Of a DNA stretch of 64,000 bases, positions 17,125 to 26,376 are shown in pieces; the first letter of the stretch is position 1, and each line of letters starts with the position of its first letter. The notes below the pieces were generated by a model, which saw only the letters and a program-made list of their open reading frames with translations, was not told where the DNA came from and did not search any database. The position numbers were made by a program, and so were the translations under genes. Source of the DNA: Nitrospira moscoviensis (GTDB lineage Bacteria > Nitrospirota > Nitrospiria > Nitrospirales > Nitrospiraceae); the NCBI RefSeq assembly GCF_001273775.1, contig NZ_CP011801.1:4256001-4320000 (forward strand). The letters are read 5' to 3'.

Positions 17125-17766
17125 CTATGTCTCGTGCCGCCGTGCCACCGGGAACGCCCCAAGGAGCGATTGAACGATCAGGACGCCGAGGACGACGACG
17201 CCGGCCCGGACCGCGACCAGTTTTGGGATCTCGAGGTGCGAGAACTGGGCCGGTGGAAATTGCCGCTCGATCTTGTCTTCCAGGTCGTCGAACGCGGCGG
17301 TGAGGATCCTGGCAAGCGCCACCCCGTCGCCGTTCCGGAGGTAAGCCAGCACTTCTTCGTGCTCGCCCTCGTCGACCTTCCTCACGAGCCGGCGTTTCGT
17401 GTTCACCAGTTCTTCCAGCCGCCGCTTCAAGACCTGCGCGCGGCCATGCAGGGACGGCGGGGTCTCCGCCATCCCGATCAGCCGCTCCAACGAAAGGGGA
17501 AGGGCCTCCTCGGCCGACAGCATCGGCGCGAGAAAGATGCGCTGCCGCATCAAGACATACCCGCGGAATCCGTTGTCGATATCGGAGGCCAATCGCCGCA
17601 GCCGCAGCAGCTCTTCTTTGAGGGCGCTTCGCCGCTCGTGTACTTCGAGCACCTGGCGCCATTGGTTGAGGATGAAGACTTCCGCCGCGGCGAGGAAGAG
17701 CAGCAGCGCGAGTCCGGCACAGAGATACACCCACCATGTCTGAGTTCGCCACACCGGTGACCTCAT
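17125..17766 (-). CDS. CHASE3-type membrane sensor protein without an output domain
   Basis: A 213-residue protein with one transmembrane helix near each end (residues about 12-32 and 182-205). Between them is an extracytoplasmic helical domain whose DIDNGFRGYVLMRQRIFL stretch matches the CHASE3 signature (Asp-x-x-x-x-RGY). CHASE3 usually sits at the front of a kinase or cyclase; here the protein stops after the second helix with a short tail. It is immediately upstream of, and probably cotranscribed with, the GAF sigma-54 activator, so it may pass a periplasmic signal to it. That link is inference. Confidence 0.7.
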   Translation of the reverse strand: MRSPVWRTQTWWVYLCAGLALLLFLAAAEVFILNQWRQVLEVHERRSALKEELLRLRRLASDIDNGFRGYVLMRQRIFLAPMLSAEEALPLSLERLIGMAETPPSLHGRAQVLKRRLEELVNTKRRLVRKVDEGEHEEVLAYLRNGDGVALARILTAAFDDLEDKIERQFPPAQFSHLEIPKLVAVRAGVVVLGVLIVQSLLGAFPVARRHET

Positions 17767-17844
17767 AAGGCTCTTGTATGCCGAAAGGCTGATACATCAT
17801 CCAAGAATGGAGTCGTGTAACAGACGGTGTACTGAGATGAGTGC

Positions 17845-17876
17845 GAGGGCTGAGCGGAAAATCCCGCTCAGCCCTC
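17845..17876 (-). terminator. terminator after nxrB1
   Basis: A 13-bp perfect stem GAGGGCTGAGCGG / CCGCTCAGCCCTC with a 6-base loop lies 22 bases beyond the nxrB1 stop. It separates nxrAB1 from the CHASE3/activator genes on the same strand. Confidence 0.75.
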
Positions 17877-17897
17877 AGTCGTCGCTCAGTCCTGCGA

Positions 17898-19187
17898 TTA
17901 CAGCCAGGTGACGCGCTCGGCCGGCCGAATGTAGATCGGCTCTTCGACCTGGATGCGCGCCACTTCCTTGCCCGACTTGTTGAAGCCCAGCACGGTGTCG
18001 TTGTACATCTCGAACCGCTTCCCGTGGATCTGGGTCTCGAACACCTTCGGGCCCGGAATCACATCGTACCGGAAGATGATCTGCTGGCTCGCTCGCCAGA
18101 GCTGGAGAACGGCCAACAGTTCCCGGCTCGGCACCAGGTACTTCTCGATGGCGTTGTCCACGCCCGGGCCGAACATCTGCCGCGCATAGCCTCTCGGCGA
18201 ATGCCGCGGCGGAATGTAGTAGCCGTTGGGCTCGGTGCCCCATTGCGGATAGAGGGGGAGCGCCACCTGCTCCACGCGGATCGCGTAGTACAGGGGATGC
18301 CACCGGTCTTCGGCCCACAGGCCGTCTTCCCCGATGCGCACCAGGCTCTGCATGCGGATCTTCCCCACGCAGGCCGCCATACAGCGCGTTTCCATCGGCT
18401 CGCCGCCCGTGAGCGGGTCCTTCCCCTCGATCCGAGGATAACAGGCGATGCATTTTTCTGAGACCCGGGTCGTGCCCCGGTACATGGGTTTCTTATAAGG
18501 GCACTGCTCCACGCACTTCTTGTACCCCCGGCAGCGGTTCTGGTCGATCAACACAATGCCGTCTTCCGGCCGCTTGTAGATGGCCTTTCTGGGACAGGCC
18601 GCCAAACAGCCCGGGTACGTACAGTGGTTACAGATCCGCTGGAGGTAGAAGAAGAACGTTTCATGCTCCGGCAGCGAGCTGCCCGTCATCTTCCACGGCT
18701 CGTCCCGCGAGAACCCGGTCTTGTCGATGCCTTCGACCAAGGCCCGCATCGAGGTCGCCGTATCCTCATAGATATTGACGAACCGCCACTCCTGGTCGGT
18801 CGGGATGTACCCGATCGCCGCCTGGCCCACCTTGGCCCCGGCGTCGAAAATGGTCATCCCTTCGAACACCCCGTAGGGCGCATGGTGTTTGCGGCCCACC
18901 CGCACGTTCCACACCTGCCCGCCCGGGTTCACTTGCTCGATCAGCTGCGTGATCTTCACGTCGTAGAACTGGGGATACCCGCCGTAGGGCTTGGTCTCCA
19001 CGTTGTTCCACCACATGTACTCCTGCCCTTTGGAAAAGAGCCAGGTGGACTTGTCGGCCATGCTACAGGTCTGGCACGCCAGACACCGGTTGATGTTGAA
19101 TACAAACGTGAACTGCCACTTCGGATGCCGCTCCTCGTAGGGATACAGCATCTTCCGTCCCAGTTGCCAGTTATAGACTTCGGGCAT
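17898..19187 (-). CDS. nxrB: nitrite oxidoreductase beta subunit, copy 1
   Basis: A 429-residue iron-sulfur electron-transfer subunit that carries electrons from NxrA towards the membrane. Cluster motifs in order: CLACQTC at 35-41, CNHCTYPGCLAACP, CRGYKKCVEQCP and CIAC...CMAACVGK. Where NarH has the fourth Cys of the first motif (CxxCxxCxxxC), this protein has Asp45. It has no export signal, so it should travel folded with the Tat-tagged NxrA. The start is ATG 19187 behind GGAGGT; the upstream in-frame extension is repeat DNA. It differs from copy 2 by three residues I could count (Thr27/Ala, Tyr/Phe in CP-KKP, Tyr/Phe in NG-YIPP). Confidence 0.97.
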   Translation of the reverse strand: MPEVYNWQLGRKMLYPYEERHPKWQFTFVFNINRCLACQTCSMADKSTWLFSKGQEYMWWNNVETKPYGGYPQFYDVKITQLIEQVNPGGQVWNVRVGRKHHAPYGVFEGMTIFDAGAKVGQAAIGYIPTDQEWRFVNIYEDTATSMRALVEGIDKTGFSRDEPWKMTGSSLPEHETFFFYLQRICNHCTYPGCLAACPRKAIYKRPEDGIVLIDQNRCRGYKKCVEQCPYKKPMYRGTTRVSEKCIACYPRIEGKDPLTGGEPMETRCMAACVGKIRMQSLVRIGEDGLWAEDRWHPLYYAIRVEQVALPLYPQWGTEPNGYYIPPRHSPRGYARQMFGPGVDNAIEKYLVPSRELLAVLQLWRASQQIIFRYDVIPGPKVFETQIHGKRFEMYNDTVLGFNKSGKEVARIQVEEPIYIRPAERVTWL

Positions 19188-19273
19188 ACGACCTCCAGTG
19201 ACGCGTGACTGGTGACGCGTGACGCGACGGGCTCGCTCGTCTTCCACCCGTCACTCGTCACTCGTCACGTCCG
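19188..19273. repeat. nxrA1-nxrB1 intergenic repeat
   Basis: The gap holds direct copies of GTGACGCGTGAC and, further on, inverted copies CACCCGTCACTCGTCAC, able to pair into a hairpin. It is identical, base for base as far as I can read, to 26291-26376 between the second nxr pair, and related to 6562-6648. It includes the nxrB ribosome site at its left edge. Confidence 0.85.
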
Positions 19274-22200
19274 TTAGACTTTAATCTTGATGTGTTCGCC
19301 TTTGAGCCACTTGATCATGAACTCGTTCTCTTGGCCCGGGGTAAAGCCGGTCCGGACCGGTTCCCACGGCCCGCGCGCCCCGATGCCGCCGTCTTCCGCC
19401 TTGGTGATGCGGATCAGACATTCCTTCGGCACCGTGTTGATCGCGTGGTGGTCGACCTGATAGCCCCACTTGAACTTCCAGGCAATCGCGTGTTTGCCCG
19501 GCAAGCTGTCGGTCTGGTGCATCGGCATCAACCAGTTCCGGGTAAAGGACTGCTGCGCCCCGTACCGGAAGTTGGACTGATAGCCGGTGTCGACCGCGAT
19601 GGCGCGCCCGTCCGGCCGCGTCTCGTGGCCCTTCACGGATTTGGCGGTTGAGACATAGGGCGCGTGTTTGGCCATCGTCACATGGTACGGATAGGCCGGG
19701 TTGTACTTCGCCCGGATCATCAACCGCGCGACCTTGTAGTAGGGGTCACTCGGCTTCCAGCCGCGATAGGGCCGGTCCACCGGGTTGCCGTCCACATAGA
19801 CGTAGTCGCCGTCGTTGATGCCGCGGTCTTTGGCCGCCTGCGGATTGATGTGCAACTGGTGCTCGCCCACGCCCGGCGTCCGCTTGTCCATCCGGTACGG
19901 ATCGCCGAAGTTGCTCTCGTAGATCTGCACCCAGTCGTTCACCGACCACTGGCTGTGCACCCGGTGCCGGGTCTTCGGGGTCACGCAGTAGAACTGGTAC
20001 CCCTTCTCCCACAACGGATTGCTGTGCCGCTTGATCTCGTGCCACGACAACTTGATGTTGCGGACCGTCTTGTCGTCGTGGTGTTGCGCCGTGATGGGAA
20101 TGCCGTAGTCATCCGGCCGACAGTACGGGTTCGTCGTAAAGATGGCGTTCGGCAGGTACGGTGTGGCTTCCGGGCCTTCCCGGTGGCTGATGAAGTTCTC
20201 GCCGTACTCGATGGCTTCCGGCTCGATCCGGTAGTTCTCGTACCGGCCGGACCGCGTCCACATGGGCTTCGACTCGTTGGTCTCTTCCCAGAACGGATGC
20301 CGCGGATAGGTCCGGACCATCACCATCCAGCCCTTCTCGCTCTTCAGCATGACGTCAGCCGAATACCCATAGAAGGTGCTCGACGCGTCCAACATGCGCT
20401 GTGCGTAGACGTCGACGCGGTTGGCGTACACCATCGCGAAGTAGTCCTTCATGCGCTTGTCGCCGGTCATGTCCGACAACTTGGCCGCCACGCCGGCGAA
20501 CGTGTCGAGGTCGTTGCGGGTGTCGTACAGGGGCCGGATGCCGCCCTTCCAAATCTGCACCCAGGGATTGGACACCGTCACCGTCATTTCCGGATAGGTG
20601 AACTCCATCCACGAGTTGCAGGCAAAGGCGATATCGTTGTGGTTCACGTCCGAGGTCATCTCGATGTCCTGCGTGATCAGGGTCTCGATGTTCGGATCGA
20701 CGTTGCGCACCATGTCATAGTGGTGCTTCGCATTGTTGAGCACGTTCACGTTGGTCACCCAACGCAGTTTGCTGGGCGTCGGCATGTGGGTCTTGCCGGT
20801 GAAGACCTTCCGCCCATATTTCGGGGTATTCACAATGAGGGCGGTATCCCCGTGGTTCCAGTAGCCGACCTCTTCACCGTAGTAGTACGACTTGGTCTTG
20901 ATCTCCTTGCCGTGCGCGTTCGGATCCGTGGTGATGTTGAAGGGATCTTCACCCGTATGCACGGCCAGACCCGCGCCGGACCACGGCGTGGCCGTCCAGG
21001 TGCCGGCCTTGTAGTTGCCGGCCCAGGTGTGCTGCCCGGTGCCGAACTTCCCGACGTTGCCGGTGATGATGAGCACCATCGCGGCGCCGCGGGCATTGAT
21101 GGTCTGATGGAAATAGTGGCAGGTGCCTTCGCCGTTGTGGATCGCGGCGGGCTTGATGGTGCCCGAATCCCGCGCCCACCGGACGATCAGGTCTTTGGGT
21201 GTCCGGCAGATCTGATGCACGGTGTCCAGGTCGTAGTCTTGGAAGTGCACCAGGTACATCTGCCAGACCGGCATCGCGTCGATCTCGCGGCCGTTGAGCA
21301 GCTTGACACGGTAGGTCCCGGTGAGGGCCGCGTCGATGCCGCTGTTCACGTAATGCCAGCCCACCTGTTCACGATGGAGCGGCACGGCCTGCTTCTTGTT
21401 GAGATCCCAGACCATCATGCCGCCCAAGCGCTCGATCTGCTCCGGCTTCAAGGACTGAATCCGGCCCGAGTAGCTCTTGGAGAAGTCCGGGAACTTGTAG
21501 TCCGCCACCACGTCGCGCGGATCGAGGTATTGCAACGTATCCGTGCGAACGAGGATCGGGGCGTCGGTGAAGCTCTTCAGGAAGTCGATGTCGTGCATGT
21601 TCTCATCGACGATGATCTTCATGGCCCCCAGGAACAAGGAGCCGTCCGACTCCGGCCGTAAGGGCATCCAGTAGTCGGCGCGATAGGCGGTCGGATTGTA
21701 TTCGGGCGTGATGACGACCACGCGGGCGCCGCGCTCGATACATTCCAACTTCCAGTGCGCTTCCGGCATCTTGTTCTCGACGAAGTTCTTGCCCCAGCTG
21801 GTGTTCAGCTTGGAGAAGCGCATGTCGGAGAGGTCGATATCGGAGCCTTGCGCCCCCGACCACCAGGGATGGGCCGGGTTCTGGTCGCCGTGCCAGGTGT
21901 AGTTCGACCAGTAGCGGCCGCCCTGCGCCTGTTCGGGGTTGACCTTCCGGATCCAGGTATCCAAGAGGGCGTTGATGCCGCCGTTCATGCGGGTGTTGCC
22001 CATCTTGCCCAGGATGCCGAGGACCGGCATGCCCGCGCGGTGCTTGAAGCAGCGCGTGCCCGCGCCCTTCATCATCTCGATCATTTCCGGCGCATAGCCC
22101 TGCTCGCGCAGCCGCCGCGCGCCCGCTTCACCGCTGTAGCGCGTCGCCACGATGATCATCGCCTTGGCGGCATAGGTGAAGGCCGTGTCCCAGGACACGC

Positions 22201-22711
22201 GCAGCATGTCGTCGAGGAAACGGCTATCGAATTTGTACTTGCGCTTTACATCGGGCGTCAGCTCGGGGGAGCCGGCATCCATCCATTCCTTCCAGCCCTT
22301 CCGCATCAACGGGCCCTTCAACCGATAGGGTCCGTACACGCGCCGATGAAAGGTATAGCCCTTGAGGCACATGCGCGGATTGTGGGCGAACGTCCCGCGG
22401 TTGCCGTAGAGGTCTTCGTAGGTCTGGTGGTCGTAGTTCTGCTCGACCCGCATCACGACGCCGTTCCGGACAAAGGCCCGGATGCGGCAGGCGTGTGTGT
22501 CGTTGGGGGAGCAGCACCAGGTAAACGATGAGTCATACCGATATTGATCGTGATAGACACGCTCCCATGACCGGTCGGGATATTCCCCCAACGGGTTCCC
22601 CACCTCCACGACCGGCTGCAGGGCCGTCAGCGCCAGGGCCTTATCAGCCAGCATGGCCGCCGCGACGGTGCCCGACGAAACTTTTAAGAATTGCCGACGT
22701 GAAAGAAACAT
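19274..22711 (-). CDS. nxrA: nitrite oxidoreductase alpha (molybdopterin) subunit, copy 1
   Basis: The 1145-residue catalytic subunit, oxidising nitrite to nitrate at a bis-MGD molybdenum centre; type II DMSO-reductase family. The N-terminus MFLSRRQFLKVSSGTVAAAM is a Tat signal, so the active site is periplasmic, as in Nitrospira. WHGD at 273-276 aligns with the Mo-ligand segment of NarG, making Asp276 the expected ligand. The FS0 cluster motif is CCSPNDTHAC (66-75) with Cys115; alignment puts Asp71 where NarG has Cys. GGAGGT lies seven bases before the ATG. It forms an operon with nxrB1; the membrane-side subunit NxrC is not in this window. Confidence 0.97.
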   Translation of the reverse strand: MFLSRRQFLKVSSGTVAAAMLADKALALTALQPVVEVGNPLGEYPDRSWERVYHDQYRYDSSFTWCCSPNDTHACRIRAFVRNGVVMRVEQNYDHQTYEDLYGNRGTFAHNPRMCLKGYTFHRRVYGPYRLKGPLMRKGWKEWMDAGSPELTPDVKRKYKFDSRFLDDMLRVSWDTAFTYAAKAMIIVATRYSGEAGARRLREQGYAPEMIEMMKGAGTRCFKHRAGMPVLGILGKMGNTRMNGGINALLDTWIRKVNPEQAQGGRYWSNYTWHGDQNPAHPWWSGAQGSDIDLSDMRFSKLNTSWGKNFVENKMPEAHWKLECIERGARVVVITPEYNPTAYRADYWMPLRPESDGSLFLGAMKIIVDENMHDIDFLKSFTDAPILVRTDTLQYLDPRDVVADYKFPDFSKSYSGRIQSLKPEQIERLGGMMVWDLNKKQAVPLHREQVGWHYVNSGIDAALTGTYRVKLLNGREIDAMPVWQMYLVHFQDYDLDTVHQICRTPKDLIVRWARDSGTIKPAAIHNGEGTCHYFHQTINARGAAMVLIITGNVGKFGTGQHTWAGNYKAGTWTATPWSGAGLAVHTGEDPFNITTDPNAHGKEIKTKSYYYGEEVGYWNHGDTALIVNTPKYGRKVFTGKTHMPTPSKLRWVTNVNVLNNAKHHYDMVRNVDPNIETLITQDIEMTSDVNHNDIAFACNSWMEFTYPEMTVTVSNPWVQIWKGGIRPLYDTRNDLDTFAGVAAKLSDMTGDKRMKDYFAMVYANRVDVYAQRMLDASSTFYGYSADVMLKSEKGWMVMVRTYPRHPFWEETNESKPMWTRSGRYENYRIEPEAIEYGENFISHREGPEATPYLPNAIFTTNPYCRPDDYGIPITAQHHDDKTVRNIKLSWHEIKRHSNPLWEKGYQFYCVTPKTRHRVHSQWSVNDWVQIYESNFGDPYRMDKRTPGVGEHQLHINPQAAKDRGINDGDYVYVDGNPVDRPYRGWKPSDPYYKVARLMIRAKYNPAYPYHVTMAKHAPYVSTAKSVKGHETRPDGRAIAVDTGYQSNFRYGAQQSFTRNWLMPMHQTDSLPGKHAIAWKFKWGYQVDHHAINTVPKECLIRITKAEDGGIGARGPWEPVRTGFTPGQENEFMIKWLKGEHIKIKV

Positions 22712-23100
22712 TGTTCTTACCTCCGTTGAAAAAGACCGACACGTTGAATGAAGCCCGGGGAAACAATCACCTCCCTTCTTTGGCCGGTATCGAAGTGCTC
22801 TTCACCGGAGATTACAAACGCTATGCCGGACCATGCGGCAAGTCCCGGAAGGACGGGCTGGAAACCCGTTGAGGTACAGCGCCTTACGTGACGGGCTACG
22901 ATGAAAATCGACAGGACGAAGAGACCGTCATACTCGTCTAACAACGGCACGCCGGGAAAAGAGGATAAGTGCTTGGAAGGAATACAGAAGAAAAACTGAC
23001 AGTCACCCTGCCGCGGAGCAGGACGGAATCACACATTTTTATGCGCGCTTAGATCTGCTTGGGAGTTATCGGGTGTCAGAAATATCTGACAATTCGGCGA
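22712..23100. other. nxrA1 upstream regulatory region
   Basis: 389 non-coding bases between the response regulator stop and nxrA1, the lowest-GC part of the neighbourhood. It contains the palindrome annotated at 23074-23091 and a half-site ACTGACA at 22995-23001. I looked for a -24/-12 sigma-54 promoter here on the minus strand and found no GG-N10-GC match with good flanks; the promoter is not identified. Confidence 0.6.
23074..23091. promoter_or_regulatory. palindromic operator candidate upstream of nxrA1
   Basis: TGTCAGAAATATCTGACA is a perfect 7-bp inverted repeat with a 4-bp centre. The same architecture, TGTCAGW-N4-WCTGACA, occurs upstream of nxrA2 at 30075-30092. The distance from the start codon (about 360 bases) suits an enhancer-type site for a sigma-54 activator. 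Confidence 0.65.
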
Positions 23101-24516
23101 TCACGCAGCCCGTCGATAGCGCCGCATGATTTCATGAAAATATGGGCGGGGCAGTCCGGCTTCGACGGCAGCGCGAGTGACGTTTCCTTGGTTGTTTGCC
23201 AGCTTAAAAGAGATGTAGCGACGATTAAACTCCTCGAGAATTTTCTCCTTTGCCTGAGAGTACGGCAGCAGCAGATACTCGCCCGAAACCCATGGATCCT
23301 TGGTCACACCCTGCAGGATACTGACGATGACTTGCGCGTCTATGTGTTGATGACCTTGCGAGAGCATAACGGCCCGCTCGATCACGTTTCTGAGCTCCCT
23401 CACGTTGCCCGGCCATGGATGAGCGATCAGCTCAGTGACGGCCGAGGGATGCAACTCCGGTACAGGCTTGCCGAAGTCGTTGGCGTACTTGTTGATGAAA
23501 TAGCGCGCCAAGACGGGAATGTCCTCTTTGCGATCTCGTAACGCCGGGACCCGAATCACCATCACGTTGAGCCGGTAATACAAGTCCTTTCTGAATTCTC
23601 CTTTCTGCACCTTCTCCGCCAGATCCTGATTGGTGGCCGCTATAAAACGCGTGTGAACCTTCTTGGGGTGAGTGCTTCCCACCGCCCGTACTTCACCTTC
23701 CTCGAGTACGCGAAGCAACTTCGCTTGGAGTGCCAACGGTATGTCGCCAATCTCGTCGAGAAAGACCGTGCCTTGACTCCCGGACTCGATTAATCCGCGC
23801 TTGTCGGCGATGGCGCCGGTGAACGCCCCCCGGACATGGCCGAACAATTCACTCTCTACGGTGCCTTCCGCGAACATCGTACAGTCGATGACCTGAAAGG
23901 GGCCGGTCCTTTCATCGCTCCGCTCGTGTATGGCTTTCGCAATCAGTTCCTTCCCCGTCCCCGTTTCGCCTACGATCAAGGCCGTGGCTGATACCTTCGC
24001 GACGGCATCGATCAATCCCGTGACGGTGCGCATCGCCGGACTCACGCAGACGATATCGTTGAACGGCTGCGGCTGTCTGGGCTGGGGAATTGGCACGGAG
24101 CTCAGCAGGATTTCCGACATGCGCATCGCCCGATGTATGCGGGGAACGGCAGTCACTCTCTCGTATGGTTTCACCAGGTAATCAAACGCTCCATGGCGCA
24201 TGGCTTCGACGATCCCATCGAGCGTATCCATGCAGCCCGTTACGAGAACCGGAATACGGTGCTCGGCGTCATGGATTCGATCCATCAACTGGATGCCCGT
24301 CATGTCGGGTAACCGGAGTCCGGTTATCACAAGGTGGATGGGCTGTTCTCGGAGTCGTCGCAGCGCTCCTTCGGCCGTCGCATTGATCACGATCTCGACC
24401 TGTTCGTCTTCATACCGAGGCAGGTCTTGCTCCAGGGTGCGCAGAAACAGCTCCACGTCGCTTCCATTGCTCTCCACGAGCAGGAGCGTACACACTTTTT
24501 GCTCCACGGCATTCAT
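23101..24516 (-). CDS. sigma-54-dependent response regulator with degenerate receiver
   Basis: A 471-residue NtrC-family activator: receiver-like domain 10-125, AAA+ domain about 155-390 (GETGTGKE, GAFTGA, GTVFLDEIGDIP), Fis-type helix-turn-helix at the end (NVTRAAVEAGLPRPYFHEIMRR). The receiver has lost key residues: the phosphoacceptor position is Gly66 (LVITGLRLP) and the acidic pair is Glu15-Ser16, while Lys116 remains. The paralogue at 30241 keeps Asp66 and Asp16 and has nearly the same length. So this copy probably works without phosphorylation or as a partner of the other. ATG 24516 is chosen because it matches the paralogue start and follows GGAGGAGGG. No kinase gene adjoins it. Confidence 0.9.
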   Translation of the reverse strand: MNAVEQKVCTLLLVESNGSDVELFLRTLEQDLPRYEDEQVEIVINATAEGALRRLREQPIHLVITGLRLPDMTGIQLMDRIHDAEHRIPVLVTGCMDTLDGIVEAMRHGAFDYLVKPYERVTAVPRIHRAMRMSEILLSSVPIPQPRQPQPFNDIVCVSPAMRTVTGLIDAVAKVSATALIVGETGTGKELIAKAIHERSDERTGPFQVIDCTMFAEGTVESELFGHVRGAFTGAIADKRGLIESGSQGTVFLDEIGDIPLALQAKLLRVLEEGEVRAVGSTHPKKVHTRFIAATNQDLAEKVQKGEFRKDLYYRLNVMVIRVPALRDRKEDIPVLARYFINKYANDFGKPVPELHPSAVTELIAHPWPGNVRELRNVIERAVMLSQGHQHIDAQVIVSILQGVTKDPWVSGEYLLLPYSQAKEKILEEFNRRYISFKLANNQGNVTRAAVEAGLPRPYFHEIMRRYRRAA

Positions 24517-25000
24517 CCTCACCGACCCTCCTCCAGCATTCTTGAGAAGGTGCTCAAGCGGCCTGTTATATGCCATCATGAATTGATGAATTGCATAGCC
24601 TCTGCTTCACGTAGAGGATGCCTGACCTCAGATGCCTTACGTTGGTTCCAGTGTGCGGAGATGGTAAGAAAGAAGGACTCACTGCGCCACCACCCCCCAT
24701 AAAATACCGAGGCGGTCCGCGAACGGAACTTTACTGTACGCCTCGCCCGAATTACCGGTCAAGATCTGTGGCGGTGGCCGAAGAAGAGAAGCCGTTTCGG
24801 GACTATCCGGACGAACAGCAGATGGAGGTTTTCAATGAAGTGCTGGGCGGGAAGCGCCGGTCTTGTGGTGAAAATCGACGTAAGGAAACGGGTTGGGAGA
24901 ACAAGTCTCCCAACCCATTTCTGCGTGCCCACTGAAGGACTGACGCTTTAGAGCCGGGTCCAAACCGGGCGCGCCGGATGAACGCCACTCATGGTCTGTC
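24517..25000. other. gap between nxrB2 and the degenerate regulator
   Basis: 484 bases with no convincing gene on either strand. They hold the nxrB2 terminator at 24890-24916 and, presumably, the promoter of the regulator gene. Open frames here have no recognisable product, and the sequence is less GC-rich than the nxr genes. Confidence 0.5.
24890..24916 (-). terminator. terminator after nxrB2
   Basis: A perfect 11-bp stem GGGTTGGGAGA / TCTCCCAACCC with a 5-base loop, followed on the minus strand by a short T-rich run (GTTTCCTT). It ends the nxrAB2 transcript about 85 bases past the nxrB2 stop. Confidence 0.8.
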
Positions 25001-26290
25001 TTACAACCAGGTCACTCTTTCCGCCGGTCTGATGTAGATCGGCTCTTCGACCTGGATGCGCGCCACTTCCTTGCCCGACTTGTTGAAGCCCAGCACGGTG
25101 TCGTTGTACATCTCGAACCGCTTCCCGTGGATCTGGGTCTCGAACACCTTCGGGCCCGGAATCACATCGTACCGGAAGATGATCTGCTGGCTCGCGCGCC
25201 AGAGCTGGAGGACGGCCAACAGTTCCCGACTCGGTACCAGGTACTTCTCGATGGCGTTGTCCACGCCCGGGCCGAACATCTGCCGCGCATAGCCGCGCGG
25301 GCTGTGCCGCGGCGGGATGTAGAAGCCGTTGGGCTCCGTCCCCCACTGCGGGTATAGCGGGAGCGCCACCTGCTCCACGCGGATCGCGTAGTACAGGGGA
25401 TGCCACCGGTCTTCGGCCCACAGGCCGTCCTCCCCGATGCGCACCAGGCTCTGCATGCGGATCTTCCCCACGCAGGCCGCCATACAGCGCGTCTCCATCG
25501 GCTCGCCGCCCGTCAACGGATCCTTGCCCTCGATGCGCGGATAGCACGCGATGCACTTCTCGCTCACGCGCGTCGTGCCCCGGTACATCGGCTTCTTGAA
25601 CGGGCACTGTTCCACGCACTTCTTGTACCCCCGGCACCGGTTCTGGTCGATCAATACAATGCCGTCTTCCGGCCGCTTGTAGATGGCCTTTCTGGGACAG
25701 GCCGCCAAACAGCCCGGGTACGTGCAGTGGTTACAGATCCGCTGGAGGTAGAAGAAGAACGTTTCATGCTCCGGCAGCGAGCTGCCCGTCATCTTCCACG
25801 GCTCGTCCCGCGAGAACCCGGTCTTGTCGATGCCTTCGACCAAGGCCCGCATCGAGGTCGCCGTATCCTCATAAATATTGACGAACCGCCACTCCTGGTC
25901 GGTCGGGATGTACCCGATCGCCGCCTGGCCCACCTTGGCCCCCGCGTCGAAAATGGTCATCCCTTCGAACACCCCGTAGGGCGCATGGTGCTTGCGGCCC
26001 ACCCGCACGTTCCACACCTGCCCGCCCGGGTTCACTTGCTCGATCAGCTGCGTGATCTTCACGTCGTAGAACTGGGGATACCCGCCGTAGGGCTTGGTCT
26101 CCACGTTGTTCCACCACATGTACTCCTGCCCTTTGGAAAAGAGCCAGGTGGACTTGTCGGCCATGCTGCAGGTCTGGCACGCCAAGCACCGGTTGATGTT
26201 GAACACGAAGGCAAACTGCCACTTCGGATGCCGCTCCTCGTAGGGATACAGCATCTTCCGTCCCAGTTGCCAGTTATAGACTTCGGGCAT
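25001..26290 (-). CDS. nxrB: nitrite oxidoreductase beta subunit, copy 2
   Basis: A 429-residue copy of NxrB with the same four cysteine motifs and the same Asp45 in place of the fourth Cys of the first motif. Start at ATG 26290 behind GGAGGT. DNA identity to copy 1 is patchy: long identical runs alternate with short blocks of mostly synonymous change (for example around 25280-25360 and 25490-25620). The last 15 codons and everything downstream differ. Operon with nxrA2; terminator follows. Confidence 0.97.
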   Translation of the reverse strand: MPEVYNWQLGRKMLYPYEERHPKWQFAFVFNINRCLACQTCSMADKSTWLFSKGQEYMWWNNVETKPYGGYPQFYDVKITQLIEQVNPGGQVWNVRVGRKHHAPYGVFEGMTIFDAGAKVGQAAIGYIPTDQEWRFVNIYEDTATSMRALVEGIDKTGFSRDEPWKMTGSSLPEHETFFFYLQRICNHCTYPGCLAACPRKAIYKRPEDGIVLIDQNRCRGYKKCVEQCPFKKPMYRGTTRVSEKCIACYPRIEGKDPLTGGEPMETRCMAACVGKIRMQSLVRIGEDGLWAEDRWHPLYYAIRVEQVALPLYPQWGTEPNGFYIPPRHSPRGYARQMFGPGVDNAIEKYLVPSRELLAVLQLWRASQQIIFRYDVIPGPKVFETQIHGKRFEMYNDTVLGFNKSGKEVARIQVEEPIYIRPAERVTWL

Positions 26291-26376
26291 ACGACCTCCA
26301 GTGACGCGTGACTGGTGACGCGTGACGCGACGGGCTCGCTCGTCTTCCACCCGTCACTCGTCACTCGTCACGTCCG
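26291..26376. repeat. nxrA2-nxrB2 intergenic repeat
   Basis: Identical to the gap between the first nxr pair (19188-19273), with direct GTGACGCGTGAC units and inverted GTCACTCGTCAC units. Perfect identity of a non-coding spacer points to recent duplication or gene conversion, or to a selected role in the nxrA-nxrB message. Confidence 0.85.

Noticed and set aside
22712..23100. A consensus sigma-54 promoter before nxrA1
   Set aside because: I checked the minus strand for GG-N10-GC with TGGCAC-like flanks and found none. CGGCACG near 22953 on the plus strand lacks a -12 half and faces the wrong way.
24618..24935. Small plus-strand frame downstream of nxrB2
   Set aside because: It spans the nxrB2 terminator, lacks a ribosome site and has no recognisable sequence.
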